Shown here one piece after another: positions 1-8,642 of a stretch of DNA of 64,000 bases (its first letter is position 1; each line of letters starts with the position of its first letter). Origin of the DNA: Rhizobiales bacterium GAS188. Its GTDB lineage: Bacteria; Pseudomonadota; Alphaproteobacteria; Rhizobiales; Beijerinckiaceae. Location: the NCBI GenBank assembly GCA_900104855.1, contig FNSS01000001.1, forward strand, positions 2,914,001 to 2,978,000. Reading direction: 5' to 3'. The translations under genes and the position numbers were made by a program. The notes under the pieces were generated by a model that saw only the letters and a list, made by a program, of their open reading frames with translations, was not told the origin of the DNA and searched no databases.

Positions 1-493
1 TTCCGGGACCGGCAACATGAAATTCGCGCTCAACGGCGCCATCACCATCGGCACGCTCGACGGCGCCAATGTGGAGATCCGCGAGCGGGTCGGCCCCGAC
101 AACATCATGATCTTCGGCCTGACGGCGCGTGAGGTCGACGCTCGCCGTAGCAGCGGCCCGCCGGCTCGCCAGACCATCGAGGAGACGCCGGAATTGAAGG
201 AGGTGCTCGACGCGGTGTCGGGTGGCGTCTTCTCGCCCGACGATCGCGGCCGCTACCACGCCATGGTGTCTGGCCTCTACGAGCATGACTGGTTCATGGT
301 GACGGCCGATTTCGCGGCCTATATGCGCACCCAGCGCAAGGTCGCGGCGCTGTGGCGCGACACGCCGCGACTCTGGCAGCGCAGCGCCGTGCTGAACACG
401 GCCAATGCGGGCTGGTTCACCTCCGATCGCGCCATCAGGCAATACGCCGAGGAGATCTGGAACGTGCCGGTGCTGCGCAAGAGCAAGGGCTAA
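1..493 (+). CDS. glgP: Glycogen phosphorylase, C-terminal part (cut by window edge)
   Basis: This is the C-terminal ~163 residues of a GT35 alpha-glucan phosphorylase, which releases glucose-1-phosphate from glycogen using pyridoxal phosphate. The first readable residues, SGTGNMKFALNGA followed by TIGTLDGAN, are the family's conserved block around the phosphate and PLP site. The reading frame is open to the left edge (first whole codon at base 2), so the gene begins outside the window; the methionine at 17 is internal. It ends with TAA at 491-493. It is the first gene of a glycogen cluster (glgX, glgA, glgB and malQ follow on the same strand), separated from glgX by a solute-binding protein gene. 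Family assignment is secure; the N-terminal two thirds cannot be assessed. Confidence 0.95.
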   Translation, partial: SGTGNMKFALNGAITIGTLDGANVEIRERVGPDNIMIFGLTAREVDARRSSGPPARQTIEETPELKEVLDAVSGGVFSPDDRGRYHAMVSGLYEHDWFMVTADFAAYMRTQRKVAALWRDTPRLWQRSAVLNTANAGWFTSDRAIRQYAEEIWNVPVLRKSKG

Positions 494-622
494 GTCGATA
501 CATAGCTGATACGTGGATCGTGGGGCGCCCATCCAGGATGACGATCGTCACTGGCCCGCCGATTGTGGCGTGATATCATTTTCATATTGCACTTGGCCTG
601 GCCTCCCTCAGGAAGGAGTCAA

Positions 623-1630
623 ATGGCGATCGACATCGGGAGACGGGAATTCATACTCGCGTTCGGCGGTGCTGCAGTTGTCTGGCCGCTCGCCGCACGC
701 GCGCAGCAGTCCAACCGGATGCGGCGGATGGGCGTGCTTGTGGGATATGCCGAGAGCGACTCCGATGCGCAGGCTCACATCGCGGCGTTGCGCGAGACGC
801 TCCAGAAACTGGGGTGGACGGCGGACCATAACATCCAGATCAACGAGAGGTGGGCTTCTGGGGATGTCGTCAAGATGCACGGTTACGCAGCGGAACTCGT
901 GCGCCTCAATCCGGATGTCATTGTCGGCGTCTCCGTTTCCGCCATTGTGGCGCTCCTCCATGAAACCCGAACAATTCCGATTGTGTTCACGCGAGTATCC
1001 GATCCGATCGGAAGCGGCCTGATCGAGACCCTGTCCCACCCTAACGGAAACGCGACAGGCTTCACCAATTTTGAAGCCTCGATGGGAGGCAAGTGGCTCG
1101 AATTGCTAAAAGAGATCGCCCCGGGCGTCAGGCGCGCAGCCATCGTTTTCAATCCCGAGACTGCGGCACGCGGTGGATCCTTTTATCTCGGCTCGTTCGA
1201 GGCTGCGGCGGCGTCGTTTGCAGTAACGCCGCTCGAGGCTCCTGTGCACCAGGTGGGCGAGATCGAAAGCGCCCTCAATGCATTGGCGTCCGAGCCGAAC
1301 GGCGGCGTTGTCGTGATGCCGGACGCCTTCACGCCGGTTCATCGCGAGTTGATCGTCGCATTGACGGCGCGCTATCGGCTTCCTGCCGTCTACCCATTCC
1401 GATACTTCGCAACAATCGGTGGGTTGATGTCCTATGGTGTCATTCTGATGGAGCAATTTCCACGCGCAGCCGCCTATGTCGACCGCATCCTCAGGGGCGA
1501 GAAGCCCGCCGATTTGCCGGTCCAGCAGCCGACCAAATTCGAGCTCGTCATCAATCTCAAAACGGCTAAAGCGCTCGGCCTGACCGTCCCCGAGTCACTC
1601 CTGCAGCGCTCGGACGAACTGATCGAATAA
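623..1630 (+). CDS. ABC transporter substrate-binding protein (PF04392 type), Tat-exported
   Basis: This gene encodes a periplasmic solute-binding protein of the ABC_sub_bind (DUF534) family, 335 residues. The ATG at 623 is chosen because AAGGAGT lies just upstream (613-619) and because it gives a clean export signal: twin arginines at residues 7-8 (GRREFI), a hydrophobic core and an ARA-Q cleavage site near residue 27. An upstream in-frame start at 563 would add 20 residues before the signal and is less likely. The C-terminal block ELVINLKTAKALGLTVPESLL is typical of the family, which is strongly amplified in Rhizobiales. No permease or ATPase gene is adjacent. It sits alone between glgP and glgX, so it looks like an insertion into the glycogen cluster; the ligand is unknown. 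Confidence 0.9.
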   Translation: MAIDIGRREFILAFGGAAVVWPLAARAQQSNRMRRMGVLVGYAESDSDAQAHIAALRETLQKLGWTADHNIQINERWASGDVVKMHGYAAELVRLNPDVIVGVSVSAIVALLHETRTIPIVFTRVSDPIGSGLIETLSHPNGNATGFTNFEASMGGKWLELLKEIAPGVRRAAIVFNPETAARGGSFYLGSFEAAAASFAVTPLEAPVHQVGEIESALNALASEPNGGVVVMPDAFTPVHRELIVALTARYRLPAVYPFRYFATIGGLMSYGVILMEQFPRAAAYVDRILRGEKPADLPVQQPTKFELVINLKTAKALGLTVPESLLQRSDELIE

Positions 1631-1831
1631 GAGGCCGCTGCGTGTCGGCTTGGGGTCAACTGGCGTCATTGGGTTCTGGGCGACGAATGCCCGGAATGGG
1701 TCGATCGTGGCCATTCGAGCGGGAACGCGCCCCGCCTCGCAACCCAGTTTCGTCGAGCCGCGAATGGCCTTAGGGTGCCGAGATGAGCAAGCTTCGAGGG
1801 CGGCCGGCAGCGGCCCGTGCCGAATGACACC

Positions 1832-3886
1832 ATGACTGCCCTCACTACGACCGCGGGCTCTCCCGAGCCCTCCTCACCCGAACCCTTGGGCGTCACGCTG
1901 GTCGAGGGCGGCGTCAATGTCGCGGTGTTCGCGCGCCATGCGTCCCACATCATCTTTTGCCTGTTCGACGAGAAGGGCGAGCGCGAGACGGCGCGGCTCA
2001 CTTTGCCGGGACGCAGCGGCGACGTGCATCACGGCTTCGTTCCCGGCATCGGCGCAGGAGCGCGCTATGGGTTGCGGGCCGATGGGCCCTTCGAGCCTGC
2101 AAAAGGGCATCGCTACGATCCGGCAAAGCTCCTGGTCGATCCTTACGCCAAGCTTCTCGACCGGCCCTTCCGCTATCTGCCGCAGCTCGCGGCGCCGCGC
2201 TCGGCCGCCATCGACACCGCGCCCTTCGTGCCGCGCGCCGTGGTGGTGCGAAGAGCCGGCACGCCCGCGGCCCGGCTGGCGCAGAAGGCTGCGCCCGGGC
2301 TGATCTACGAGGTCGCCGTCAAGGCCTTCAGCAAGCGCCATCCGGGCTTGCGCGTGCCGTTGCGCGGCACGGTTGCGGCGCTCGCCGAGGCGCCGGTCAT
2401 CGATCATCTCGTCAGGCTCGGCGTGACCCATGTCGAGCTGATGCCGGTCGCCGCCTGGATGGATGAGCGGCACCTGCCGCCGCTCGGCCTCGCCAATGCC
2501 TGGGGCTATAACCCGATCGTGTTCATGGCGCCCGATCCGCGCCTTGCGCCCGGCGGTCCCGAGGAGCTGCGCAACACCGTGGCGCGCCTGCACCAGGCCG
2601 GCATCGCGGTCATCCTCGACGTCGTCTACAATCACAGCGCCGAGAGCGACGCCGACGGCCCGACGGTCAGCCTGCGCGGCCTCGACAACGCCGTCTATTA
2701 CCGGCATTTCGCCGATGATCCGGGCCGGCTCGTCAACGACACGGCCTGCGGCAACACGCTCGCCTGCGACCGGGCGCCGGTGCTGCGCCTGATCACCGAT
2801 GCCATGCGCCATTGGGTGGAGGCGACCGGCATCGACGGTTTCCGTTTCGACCTCGCGACCGTGCTCGGCCGCGACGCGCAGGGCTACTCGCCGGAGGCGC
2901 CGCTGCTGTCGGCCATCCGCCAGGACCCGCTCCTGCGTGAGGTGCAGTTGATCGCCGAACCCTGGGATGTCGGAGAAGGGGGCTACCGGCTCGGTGAGTT
3001 CCCGACGCCCTTCCTCGAATGGAACGACAAATACCGTGACGATGTCCGTCGCTTCTGGCGCAACGATGCCGGCGCCGCAGGCGCGCTGGCGACGCGGCTC
3101 GCGGGTTCCTCCGATCTCTTCAAGGCGAGCTTCCGCCAGCCTTCCGCTTCGGTGAATTTCGTCGCCTGTCATGACGGCTTCGCGCTCGCCGACATCGTCG
3201 CCTATGAGCAGAAGCACAATGAACAGAATGGCGAAAACAACCGCGACGGCAACGGCGACAACCACTCCTGGAACAACGGCGTCGAGGGCGAAACCGGGGA
3301 TGCGGCCATCAAGGAGCGGCGCGCCCGCGACCGGCGGGCCCTGCTGGCGACGCTGTTCCTGTCCCGCGGCACGCCGATGCTGACGGCCGGCGACGAGCTC
3401 GGCCGCAGCCAGAAGGGCAACAACAACGCCTATTGCCAGGACAATGAGATCACCTGGATCGACTGGGCGACGGCCGATCGGTCGCTGGCGGATTTCGTCG
3501 CCGGCCTGATGCAGCTTCGGGCCGTCCATCCGGCCTTGCGGCAGGATAGCTTCTTCACCGGCAAGCCTCTCGTCGAGAGCGGGCTGCCGGACGTCGCATG
3601 GCTCGACCCCTCCGGCCGCACGCTGCGCGACGAGGATTGGGCGACGGCGGATATCTTCGGCATGGCAATTGATTGCCAGCAAGAGAACGGACCTGAGGAC
3701 CGCCTGTGCGTGGTCTTCAATCGCTCGGCAAAGGACGCGTCCTTCATTCTCCCGGATGCCGGACGGACGGGCTGGACCCGTGTCCTCGACAGCGCCGCCG
3801 GATCCTTCGACGGGCCGGGATCGGGGAACGGTGGCGAGGTTAAGGTCGCGCCGCGATCGGTGACGGTTTTCGCGCCGGCGGCCTAA
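1832..3886 (+). CDS. glgX: Glycogen debranching enzyme GlgX
   Basis: GlgX is a GH13 isoamylase-type enzyme that hydrolyses alpha-1,6 branches of phosphorylase-limit glycogen. An N-terminal CBM48-like segment (roughly residues 15-110) precedes the TIM barrel. The three catalytic acidic residues, numbered from a GTG start at 1817, are D345 in GFRFDLATVL, E381 in LIAEPWDVGEGGY and D453 in NFVACHDGF. Length is about 684-689 residues, normal for the family. The start is uncertain: ATG at 1832 is preferred over in-frame GTG at 1817, and neither has a clear Shine-Dalgarno sequence. It is followed by a composite palindromic repeat and then glgA on the same strand. A 602-residue open frame on the opposite strand is a GC-driven shadow. 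Confidence 0.95.
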   Translation: MTALTTTAGSPEPSSPEPLGVTLVEGGVNVAVFARHASHIIFCLFDEKGERETARLTLPGRSGDVHHGFVPGIGAGARYGLRADGPFEPAKGHRYDPAKLLVDPYAKLLDRPFRYLPQLAAPRSAAIDTAPFVPRAVVVRRAGTPAARLAQKAAPGLIYEVAVKAFSKRHPGLRVPLRGTVAALAEAPVIDHLVRLGVTHVELMPVAAWMDERHLPPLGLANAWGYNPIVFMAPDPRLAPGGPEELRNTVARLHQAGIAVILDVVYNHSAESDADGPTVSLRGLDNAVYYRHFADDPGRLVNDTACGNTLACDRAPVLRLITDAMRHWVEATGIDGFRFDLATVLGRDAQGYSPEAPLLSAIRQDPLLREVQLIAEPWDVGEGGYRLGEFPTPFLEWNDKYRDDVRRFWRNDAGAAGALATRLAGSSDLFKASFRQPSASVNFVACHDGFALADIVAYEQKHNEQNGENNRDGNGDNHSWNNGVEGETGDAAIKERRARDRRALLATLFLSRGTPMLTAGDELGRSQKGNNNAYCQDNEITWIDWATADRSLADFVAGLMQLRAVHPALRQDSFFTGKPLVESGLPDVAWLDPSGRTLRDEDWATADIFGMAIDCQQENGPEDRLCVVFNRSAKDASFILPDAGRTGWTRVLDSAAGSFDGPGSGNGGEVKVAPRSVTVFAPAA

Positions 3887-3904
3887 GGCGCGGATCGCGC
3901 TCTT

Positions 3905-4041
3905 CCCTCTCCCGCTCTTTCGCGGGAGAGGGTGCCGAGACGAAGTCGAGGCGGGTGAGGGACGCCGGTGAAGCGCTCAACCGTCCCTCATCCGCCCTCA
4001 CTGCGTTCGGGCACCTTCTCCCGCACAAGAGCGGGAGAAGG
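3905..4041. repeat. BIME-like composite palindrome (copy 1)
   Basis: Two imperfect hairpins lie head to head. The left one (3905-3932) has CTCTCCCGC pairing with GCGGGAGAG around a short loop; the right one (4014-4041) is the related CTTCTCCCGC..GCGGGAGAAG. Between them, GGTGCCGAGACGAAG and its inverted counterpart extend the symmetry. The same core recurs at six other intergenic loci in this window, which is the pattern of REP/BIME-type interspersed repeats. It lies directly after the glgX stop and could act as a processing or transcription-ending structure, although no T-tract follows. Confidence 0.75.
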
Positions 4042-4480
4042 AAAGTGGGCGCGTTGTCATCTTCGCTGAATGATAAACCCTTATCGTCGCAGGCAACGAG
4101 CTGGCCATAAGAGGAGCGCATCATCCGCCTCTCCGATCAGCGGCCGTGCTTAGGGATCGATGAGCAGCGTGTTCGGATTGCAGCGATGATCTCGCAAGGT
4201 GATGCGCCCGATACGGCGACCCGACTTCAATTCCGCCATCATTGTTCTGCAGAAGGTTTGGAGGTGCTTGAAGCGACCGCCAACCCGGCCGGCAGGAGCT
4301 TCGCCGCAGAGCTCGCCTCGCAAGAATTCGCCTACTCCACGCCAGGCCCGCAATGCGCCTGCGTGCTGATCGATTCCGGCTTTGGCACGAAAAGTGAATC
4401 TCTCTCGCCGTCGCGAGCGGAACCTCCGCGCGCCTTCAACCTTCGCCTGCCTGCATCACGTCGAATCAGTTCAGGTCGCC
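4042..4480. other. Intergenic region with no supportable gene (glgX-glgA)
   Basis: About 440 bases separate the repeat from the chosen glgA start. Short open frames exist on both strands (for example 4150-4353 on the minus strand, whose arginine-rich reading continues upstream without a plausible start), but none has a ribosome site, recognisable motif or convincing composition. The region may hold the glgA leader or promoter; no clear -35/-10 pair was recognised. Confidence 0.5.
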
Positions 4481-6031
4481 ATGCCAGAGACTGACGCGCA
4501 TTCCGAGCTGCCGGCCCGCCTGTGGGGCTTTCACCCGATCGGCGATGCGATGCACGATTCTGCCACGGTCACCGATCCTCTCGCGGTGATCCGGAAGCCG
4601 CGCCCGGAACCTGCCCGCCGAGTGCTGTTCGTCACGCCCGAGATCGCCGATTTCGTGAAGGTCGGGGGGCTCGGCGAAGTCTCCGCTGCCCTGCCGCGCA
4701 GCCTGCTCGCGAATTGCGACGTCCGGGTTCTGGTGCCCGGCTACCGCTCCGTGCTCAGGCGGCGCGACGAGATCGAGCTCCTCGGCACGCTGCCGGCGCT
4801 GGCGGGCATTCCGCAATGTGGTCTCGGGCGCATCGTCATGTCGGACGGGCTCGTGACTTATGTGGTGCTCTGCGACGAGCTCTATGACCGCGACGGCACA
4901 CCTTACAATGACAGGCATGGCGGCGACTTCCCCGATAACGACATCCGCTTCGCCAGGCTGTCGCTTGCCGCGGCCGATATCGCCGGCGGCCTGGGCGATC
5001 CGGATTGGACGCCCGATCTGATCCACGCCAATGACTGGCCGGCAGCGCTCGCGCCCGCCTATGCGCTGTGGCGCGGCGTCGGCAAGAGCTCGCTGCTCAC
5101 CGTTCACAACCTCGCCTATCAGGGCGTGTTCGACGCGCATCGCCGCGGTTTGCTCGGCATTCCGGATCACGCTTTCTCGATCCACGGCGCCGAGTTCTAC
5201 GGCAAGCTGTCCTTCCTGAAGGCCGGCATCTACTACGCCTCGCATGTCACGACGGTCAGCTCGACCTATGCGCATGAGATCACCAAGCAGGAGTTCGGCT
5301 GCGGCCTGCACGGGCTGCTCGCCGATCGTGCGCGGCAAGGCCGCCTTTCGGGCATCCTCAACGGCATCGACGAGAGCTGGGATCCGCGCGGGAGCACCGC
5401 CGCCCCGCGCCACCGTTTCGACGCCGTGGCCTGGAAGGGCCGCAATGCCGATCATGTGCGCGGCGCCTTCTCGCTCGCTTTGTCGCGCGGCCCACTCTTC
5501 GCGATCGTGTCGCGCCTCGTGCATCAAAAGGGGCTCGATCTCGCCATCGACGCTGCCGAGAGCATCGTCGACGGCGGCGGCCAGCTGGTCGCCACCGGCC
5601 AGGGCGAGCCGCGCTTCGAGGAGGCGATGCGCGATCTCGCCAGGCGCCATCCGGGCACGGTCGGCGTGCGCATCGGCTTCGACGACCAGGAAGCGCGACG
5701 CATGTTCGCGGCGAGCGATTTCCTGCTCATGCCGTCGCGTTTCGAACCTTGCGGCCTCAGCCAGATGTATGCGCAAAAATTCGGCTCCCTGCCCATCGCC
5801 TACAAGACGGGCGGGCTCGCCGACACCATCGAGGATGGGGTGACGGGGTTCTTGTTCAACAAGTTCAGCCATGACGGCCTCGCCTCAGCCATCAGGCGCG
5901 CCTTCGAGACACATGCGTCACAAATGGATCTGCGGCGCATGCGGCGCGTCGCGATGTCGCGGAAATTCGATTGGAAGCGCTCGGCCGCCCATTATCTCAG
6001 CCTCTATCGCCGCATGACGGCGGTCGCCTGA
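4481..6031 (+). CDS. glgA: Glycogen synthase GlgA
   Basis: GlgA is a GT5 ADP-glucose-dependent glycogen synthase of ~516 residues that elongates alpha-1,4-glucan chains. The N-terminal KVGGLGEV motif (K60, ADP-glucose binding) follows the Rossmann strand VLFVTPEIADF, and the C-terminal nucleotide-sugar motif EPCGLSQMYAQKFGSLPI carries the family's conserved glutamate near residue 422. Typical GlgA starts only a few residues before the VLFVTPE strand, so this protein has a ~45-residue N-terminal extension. ATG at 4481 is chosen; ATG 4550 is an alternative, and a frame open back to 4382 would add an unlikely arginine-rich tail. No glgC (ADP-glucose pyrophosphorylase) is visible in this window, although GlgA needs its product. 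Confidence 0.93.
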   Translation: MPETDAHSELPARLWGFHPIGDAMHDSATVTDPLAVIRKPRPEPARRVLFVTPEIADFVKVGGLGEVSAALPRSLLANCDVRVLVPGYRSVLRRRDEIELLGTLPALAGIPQCGLGRIVMSDGLVTYVVLCDELYDRDGTPYNDRHGGDFPDNDIRFARLSLAAADIAGGLGDPDWTPDLIHANDWPAALAPAYALWRGVGKSSLLTVHNLAYQGVFDAHRRGLLGIPDHAFSIHGAEFYGKLSFLKAGIYYASHVTTVSSTYAHEITKQEFGCGLHGLLADRARQGRLSGILNGIDESWDPRGSTAAPRHRFDAVAWKGRNADHVRGAFSLALSRGPLFAIVSRLVHQKGLDLAIDAAESIVDGGGQLVATGQGEPRFEEAMRDLARRHPGTVGVRIGFDDQEARRMFAASDFLLMPSRFEPCGLSQMYAQKFGSLPIAYKTGGLADTIEDGVTGFLFNKFSHDGLASAIRRAFETHASQMDLRRMRRVAMSRKFDWKRSAAHYLSLYRRMTAVA

Positions 6032-6054
6032 GGAGGCGACGGGTGCCGGTCCTT

Positions 6055-6246
6055 ACCTCGCCCCGCTCTTGCGGGGAGAGGTCGATCCCGAGCGCAGCGA
6101 GGGAGCGGGTGAGGGGCTGGGTGAGTAGGGTTAACGCCGTCTCACGCCCGCCGAGTTCTTCCCCCTCGCTTCACAGCTCGTCACCCGGAGGCCAATCACC
6201 CAGCCCCTCACCCCCGCCCTCCCCCCGCTAAGCGGCGGGGAGAGGG
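6055..6246. repeat. BIME-like composite palindrome (copy 2)
   Basis: The left hairpin at 6055-6082 has ACCTCGCCCCGC pairing with GCGGGGAGAGGT. It is followed by GATCCCGAGCGCAGCGAGGGAGCGGGTGAGGGGC-like sequence, the same 'tail' seen at other copies. The right half (6195-6246) is inverted and ends in a CCCTCCCCCCGC..GCGGGGAGAGGG hairpin. It fills most of the 334-base glgA-glgB gap (6032-6365), in which no gene was found. Confidence 0.75.
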
Positions 6247-6365
6247 AGCCGCGCCGCCGCCCGCCGCCGAAGCCGTCATCCTCCTGATAGGGTCCAAGAT
6301 TATGAGCGTGCGGAGACCTCCCCGGGCGGATTCGCCGATGCCGATTGGATTCGGAAGCCCGTTTG

Positions 6366-8642
6366 ATGAATGATGCGCGCATGACGCCACCTCTCGATGA
6401 CGCGGCCCTCGAGGCCCAGATGATCGAGGCCTTGGCTGAAGGCAGCCACCCCAATCCTTTTGCGCTGCTCGGACCGCATCCGGCGCCGGGCGGCCGCGTC
6501 ATCCGCGCTCTCCTGCCCGGCGCCATATCGGTGGATGTCGTGGCGCGGGGCGGCGGCCCGCTGCTGGCGCGATTGCGCAATCCGCGATCACCCGACCTCT
6601 TCGAAGGCGTGGTCGCCTCGGCGGAACCCTATCTCTTGCGCATCGAATGGCCGGACGCCATCGAGGTGACCGAAGATCCGTATTCCTTCGACCTGCTGCT
6701 CGGCGATCTCGACCTGCACCTCATCGGCGAAGGAAGCCATGCCGAGCTCGCCTCCTGCCTCGGCGCCGTGCCGATGCGGGTCGAAGGCGTCGACGGCGTG
6801 CGTTTCGCCGTCTGGGCCCCGAATGCGCATCGGGTCGCGGTGGTCGGCGACTTCAACTTCTGGGACGAAAGGCGCCATGCGATGCGCCTGCGTCACGCCT
6901 CTGGCATCTGGGAATTGTTCATCCCGCGCATCGGCACGGGCCAACGCTACAAATACGCGATCATCGGTCCGGATGGTGCGCCTCTGCCGCTGAAGGCCGA
7001 TCCGGTCGCAAGGCAGGCCGAAACTGCCCCGGCCACGGCCTCGATCATCGCCGATATCGAGGCCTTAGCCTGGGGCGACGCCGAATGGATGAGCTCGCGG
7101 GCGGCGCGCCACGACCCGCAAGCGCCGATCTCCATCTATGAGGTGCATCTCGCCTCCTGGCTGCGCCAGCCCGGCGAGGAGAGCGAAGCCATCAACGCAG
7201 CCACCAACGCAGCCAGTTGGGATGCGGCGATCGAACGCCTCATCCCCTATGTGGCCGATCTCGGCTTCACCCATATCGAGCTGATGCCCGTCGCCGAGCA
7301 CCCCTTCGGCGGCTCCTGGGGATATCAGCCGACCGGGCTGTTCGCGCCCAGCGCCCATTACGGCGCACCGGCCGATTTCGCGCGCTTCGTCGATGCCTGC
7401 CACGGCAAGGGTATCGGCGTCATCGTCGATTGGGTGCCGGCCCATTTCCCCTCAGATGCGCATGGGCTCGCGCGCTTCGACGGCACGGCGCTCTACGAGC
7501 ATCAGGATCCGCGCGAGGGCGTGCACAGGGATTGGGACACGCTGATCTATAATTTCGGCCGCAGCGAGGTGCGGGGTTTTCTCGCCGCCAGCGCCCTGCA
7601 CTGGCTCCGGACCTTCCATCTCGATGGGCTGCGCGTCGATGCCGTCGCCTCGATGCTCTATCGCAATTACAGCCGCGAGCCTGGCGAATGGATCCCCAAT
7701 ATCCATGGCGGGCCCGAGAACCTGGAGGCGGTCGCCTTCATCCGCCATGTCAATGTGATGGTGCATCAGCATTGCCCCGGCGCCATGATGATCGCCGAGG
7801 AATCGACCGCCTGGCCCCATGTGACGAAGCCGGTCGCGGAAGGCGGCCTCGGCTTCGACTACAAATGGAATATGGGCTGGATGCACGACACGCTGCGCTT
7901 CATGCGGCGCGATGCGGTGCATCGCCGCTGGCACCATGACGATATCGCCTTCGGCCTCGTCTACGCGTTCTCGGAGAATTTCGTGCTGCCTCTCTCGCAT
8001 GACGAGGTGGTGCACGGCAAAGGATCGCTGCTCGCCAAGATGCAGGGCGATGATTGGCAAAAGCTCGCTTCGCTGCGCGCCTATCTCGGCTTCATGTGGA
8101 CCCATCCTGGAAAGAAGCTGTTGTTCATGGGCGGCGAGTTCGGCCAATGGAGCGAATGGGACCATGACGGCGGCATCGAGCGGCATCTGCTCGCCTATGA
8201 GCGCCATCGCGGCCTGCAGCTTCTGGTCGGCGACCTCAACCGCGTCTATCGCGGCGAGGCGGCGCTGCATCAACTCGATGCGCAGCCCTCGGGCTTCCGC
8301 TGGCTGATCCGCGAGGATTACGACAATTCGATCTTCGCCTATCTGCGCCTGGGAACGGACCACGCCGGAGAAGACATGGCCGGAGACGACATGGCCAAAC
8401 CCATCCTCGTCATCTGCAACATGACGCCGGCGCCGCAGCAGGCCTATCGGGTCGGTGTGCCGATGGCGGGCGGCTGGCGCGAGCTCGTCAACAGCGATTC
8501 GGCCCTCTATGGCGGCAGCGATCTCGGCAATGCCGGCTTCGTCGCAAGCCAGCCGATCTCGAGCAATGGCGAGCCCCACTCCCTCGAGCTCGTCGTGCCG
8601 CCGCTCGCGACCCTGATCCTGCGCCATGAGGGCGAATTGTGA
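6366..8642 (+). CDS. glgB: 1,4-alpha-glucan branching enzyme GlgB
   Basis: GlgB cuts alpha-1,4 chains and re-attaches them as alpha-1,6 branches (GH13_9). The protein is 758 residues from ATG 6366; an in-frame TTG at 6345 and ATG at 6381 are alternatives. A duplicated N-terminal beta-sandwich (residues ~20-220, with FAVWAPNAHRVAVVGDFNFW marking CBM48) precedes the barrel. Catalytic residues are D425 (GLRVDAVASML), E478 (MMIAEESTAWP) and the transition-state aspartate D546 (LPLSHDEVVHGK). Length and motifs match full-length family members. Its stop codon overlaps the GTG start of malQ by four bases (GTGA), implying translational coupling. Confidence 0.97.
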   Translation: MNDARMTPPLDDAALEAQMIEALAEGSHPNPFALLGPHPAPGGRVIRALLPGAISVDVVARGGGPLLARLRNPRSPDLFEGVVASAEPYLLRIEWPDAIEVTEDPYSFDLLLGDLDLHLIGEGSHAELASCLGAVPMRVEGVDGVRFAVWAPNAHRVAVVGDFNFWDERRHAMRLRHASGIWELFIPRIGTGQRYKYAIIGPDGAPLPLKADPVARQAETAPATASIIADIEALAWGDAEWMSSRAARHDPQAPISIYEVHLASWLRQPGEESEAINAATNAASWDAAIERLIPYVADLGFTHIELMPVAEHPFGGSWGYQPTGLFAPSAHYGAPADFARFVDACHGKGIGVIVDWVPAHFPSDAHGLARFDGTALYEHQDPREGVHRDWDTLIYNFGRSEVRGFLAASALHWLRTFHLDGLRVDAVASMLYRNYSREPGEWIPNIHGGPENLEAVAFIRHVNVMVHQHCPGAMMIAEESTAWPHVTKPVAEGGLGFDYKWNMGWMHDTLRFMRRDAVHRRWHHDDIAFGLVYAFSENFVLPLSHDEVVHGKGSLLAKMQGDDWQKLASLRAYLGFMWTHPGKKLLFMGGEFGQWSEWDHDGGIERHLLAYERHRGLQLLVGDLNRVYRGEAALHQLDAQPSGFRWLIREDYDNSIFAYLRLGTDHAGEDMAGDDMAKPILVICNMTPAPQQAYRVGVPMAGGWRELVNSDSALYGGSDLGNAGFVASQPISSNGEPHSLELVVPPLATLILRHEGEL

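Noticed and set aside
1874-3682. 602-codon open frame antisense to glgX
   Set aside because: Same artefact; low-complexity valine/arginine-rich product and glgX has all catalytic residues on the other strand.
4150-4353. Minus-strand frame in the glgX-glgA gap, possibly a gene remnant
   Set aside because: The reading continues upstream as an arginine-rich string with no start, ribosome site or recognisable family, so I could not support even a pseudogene.
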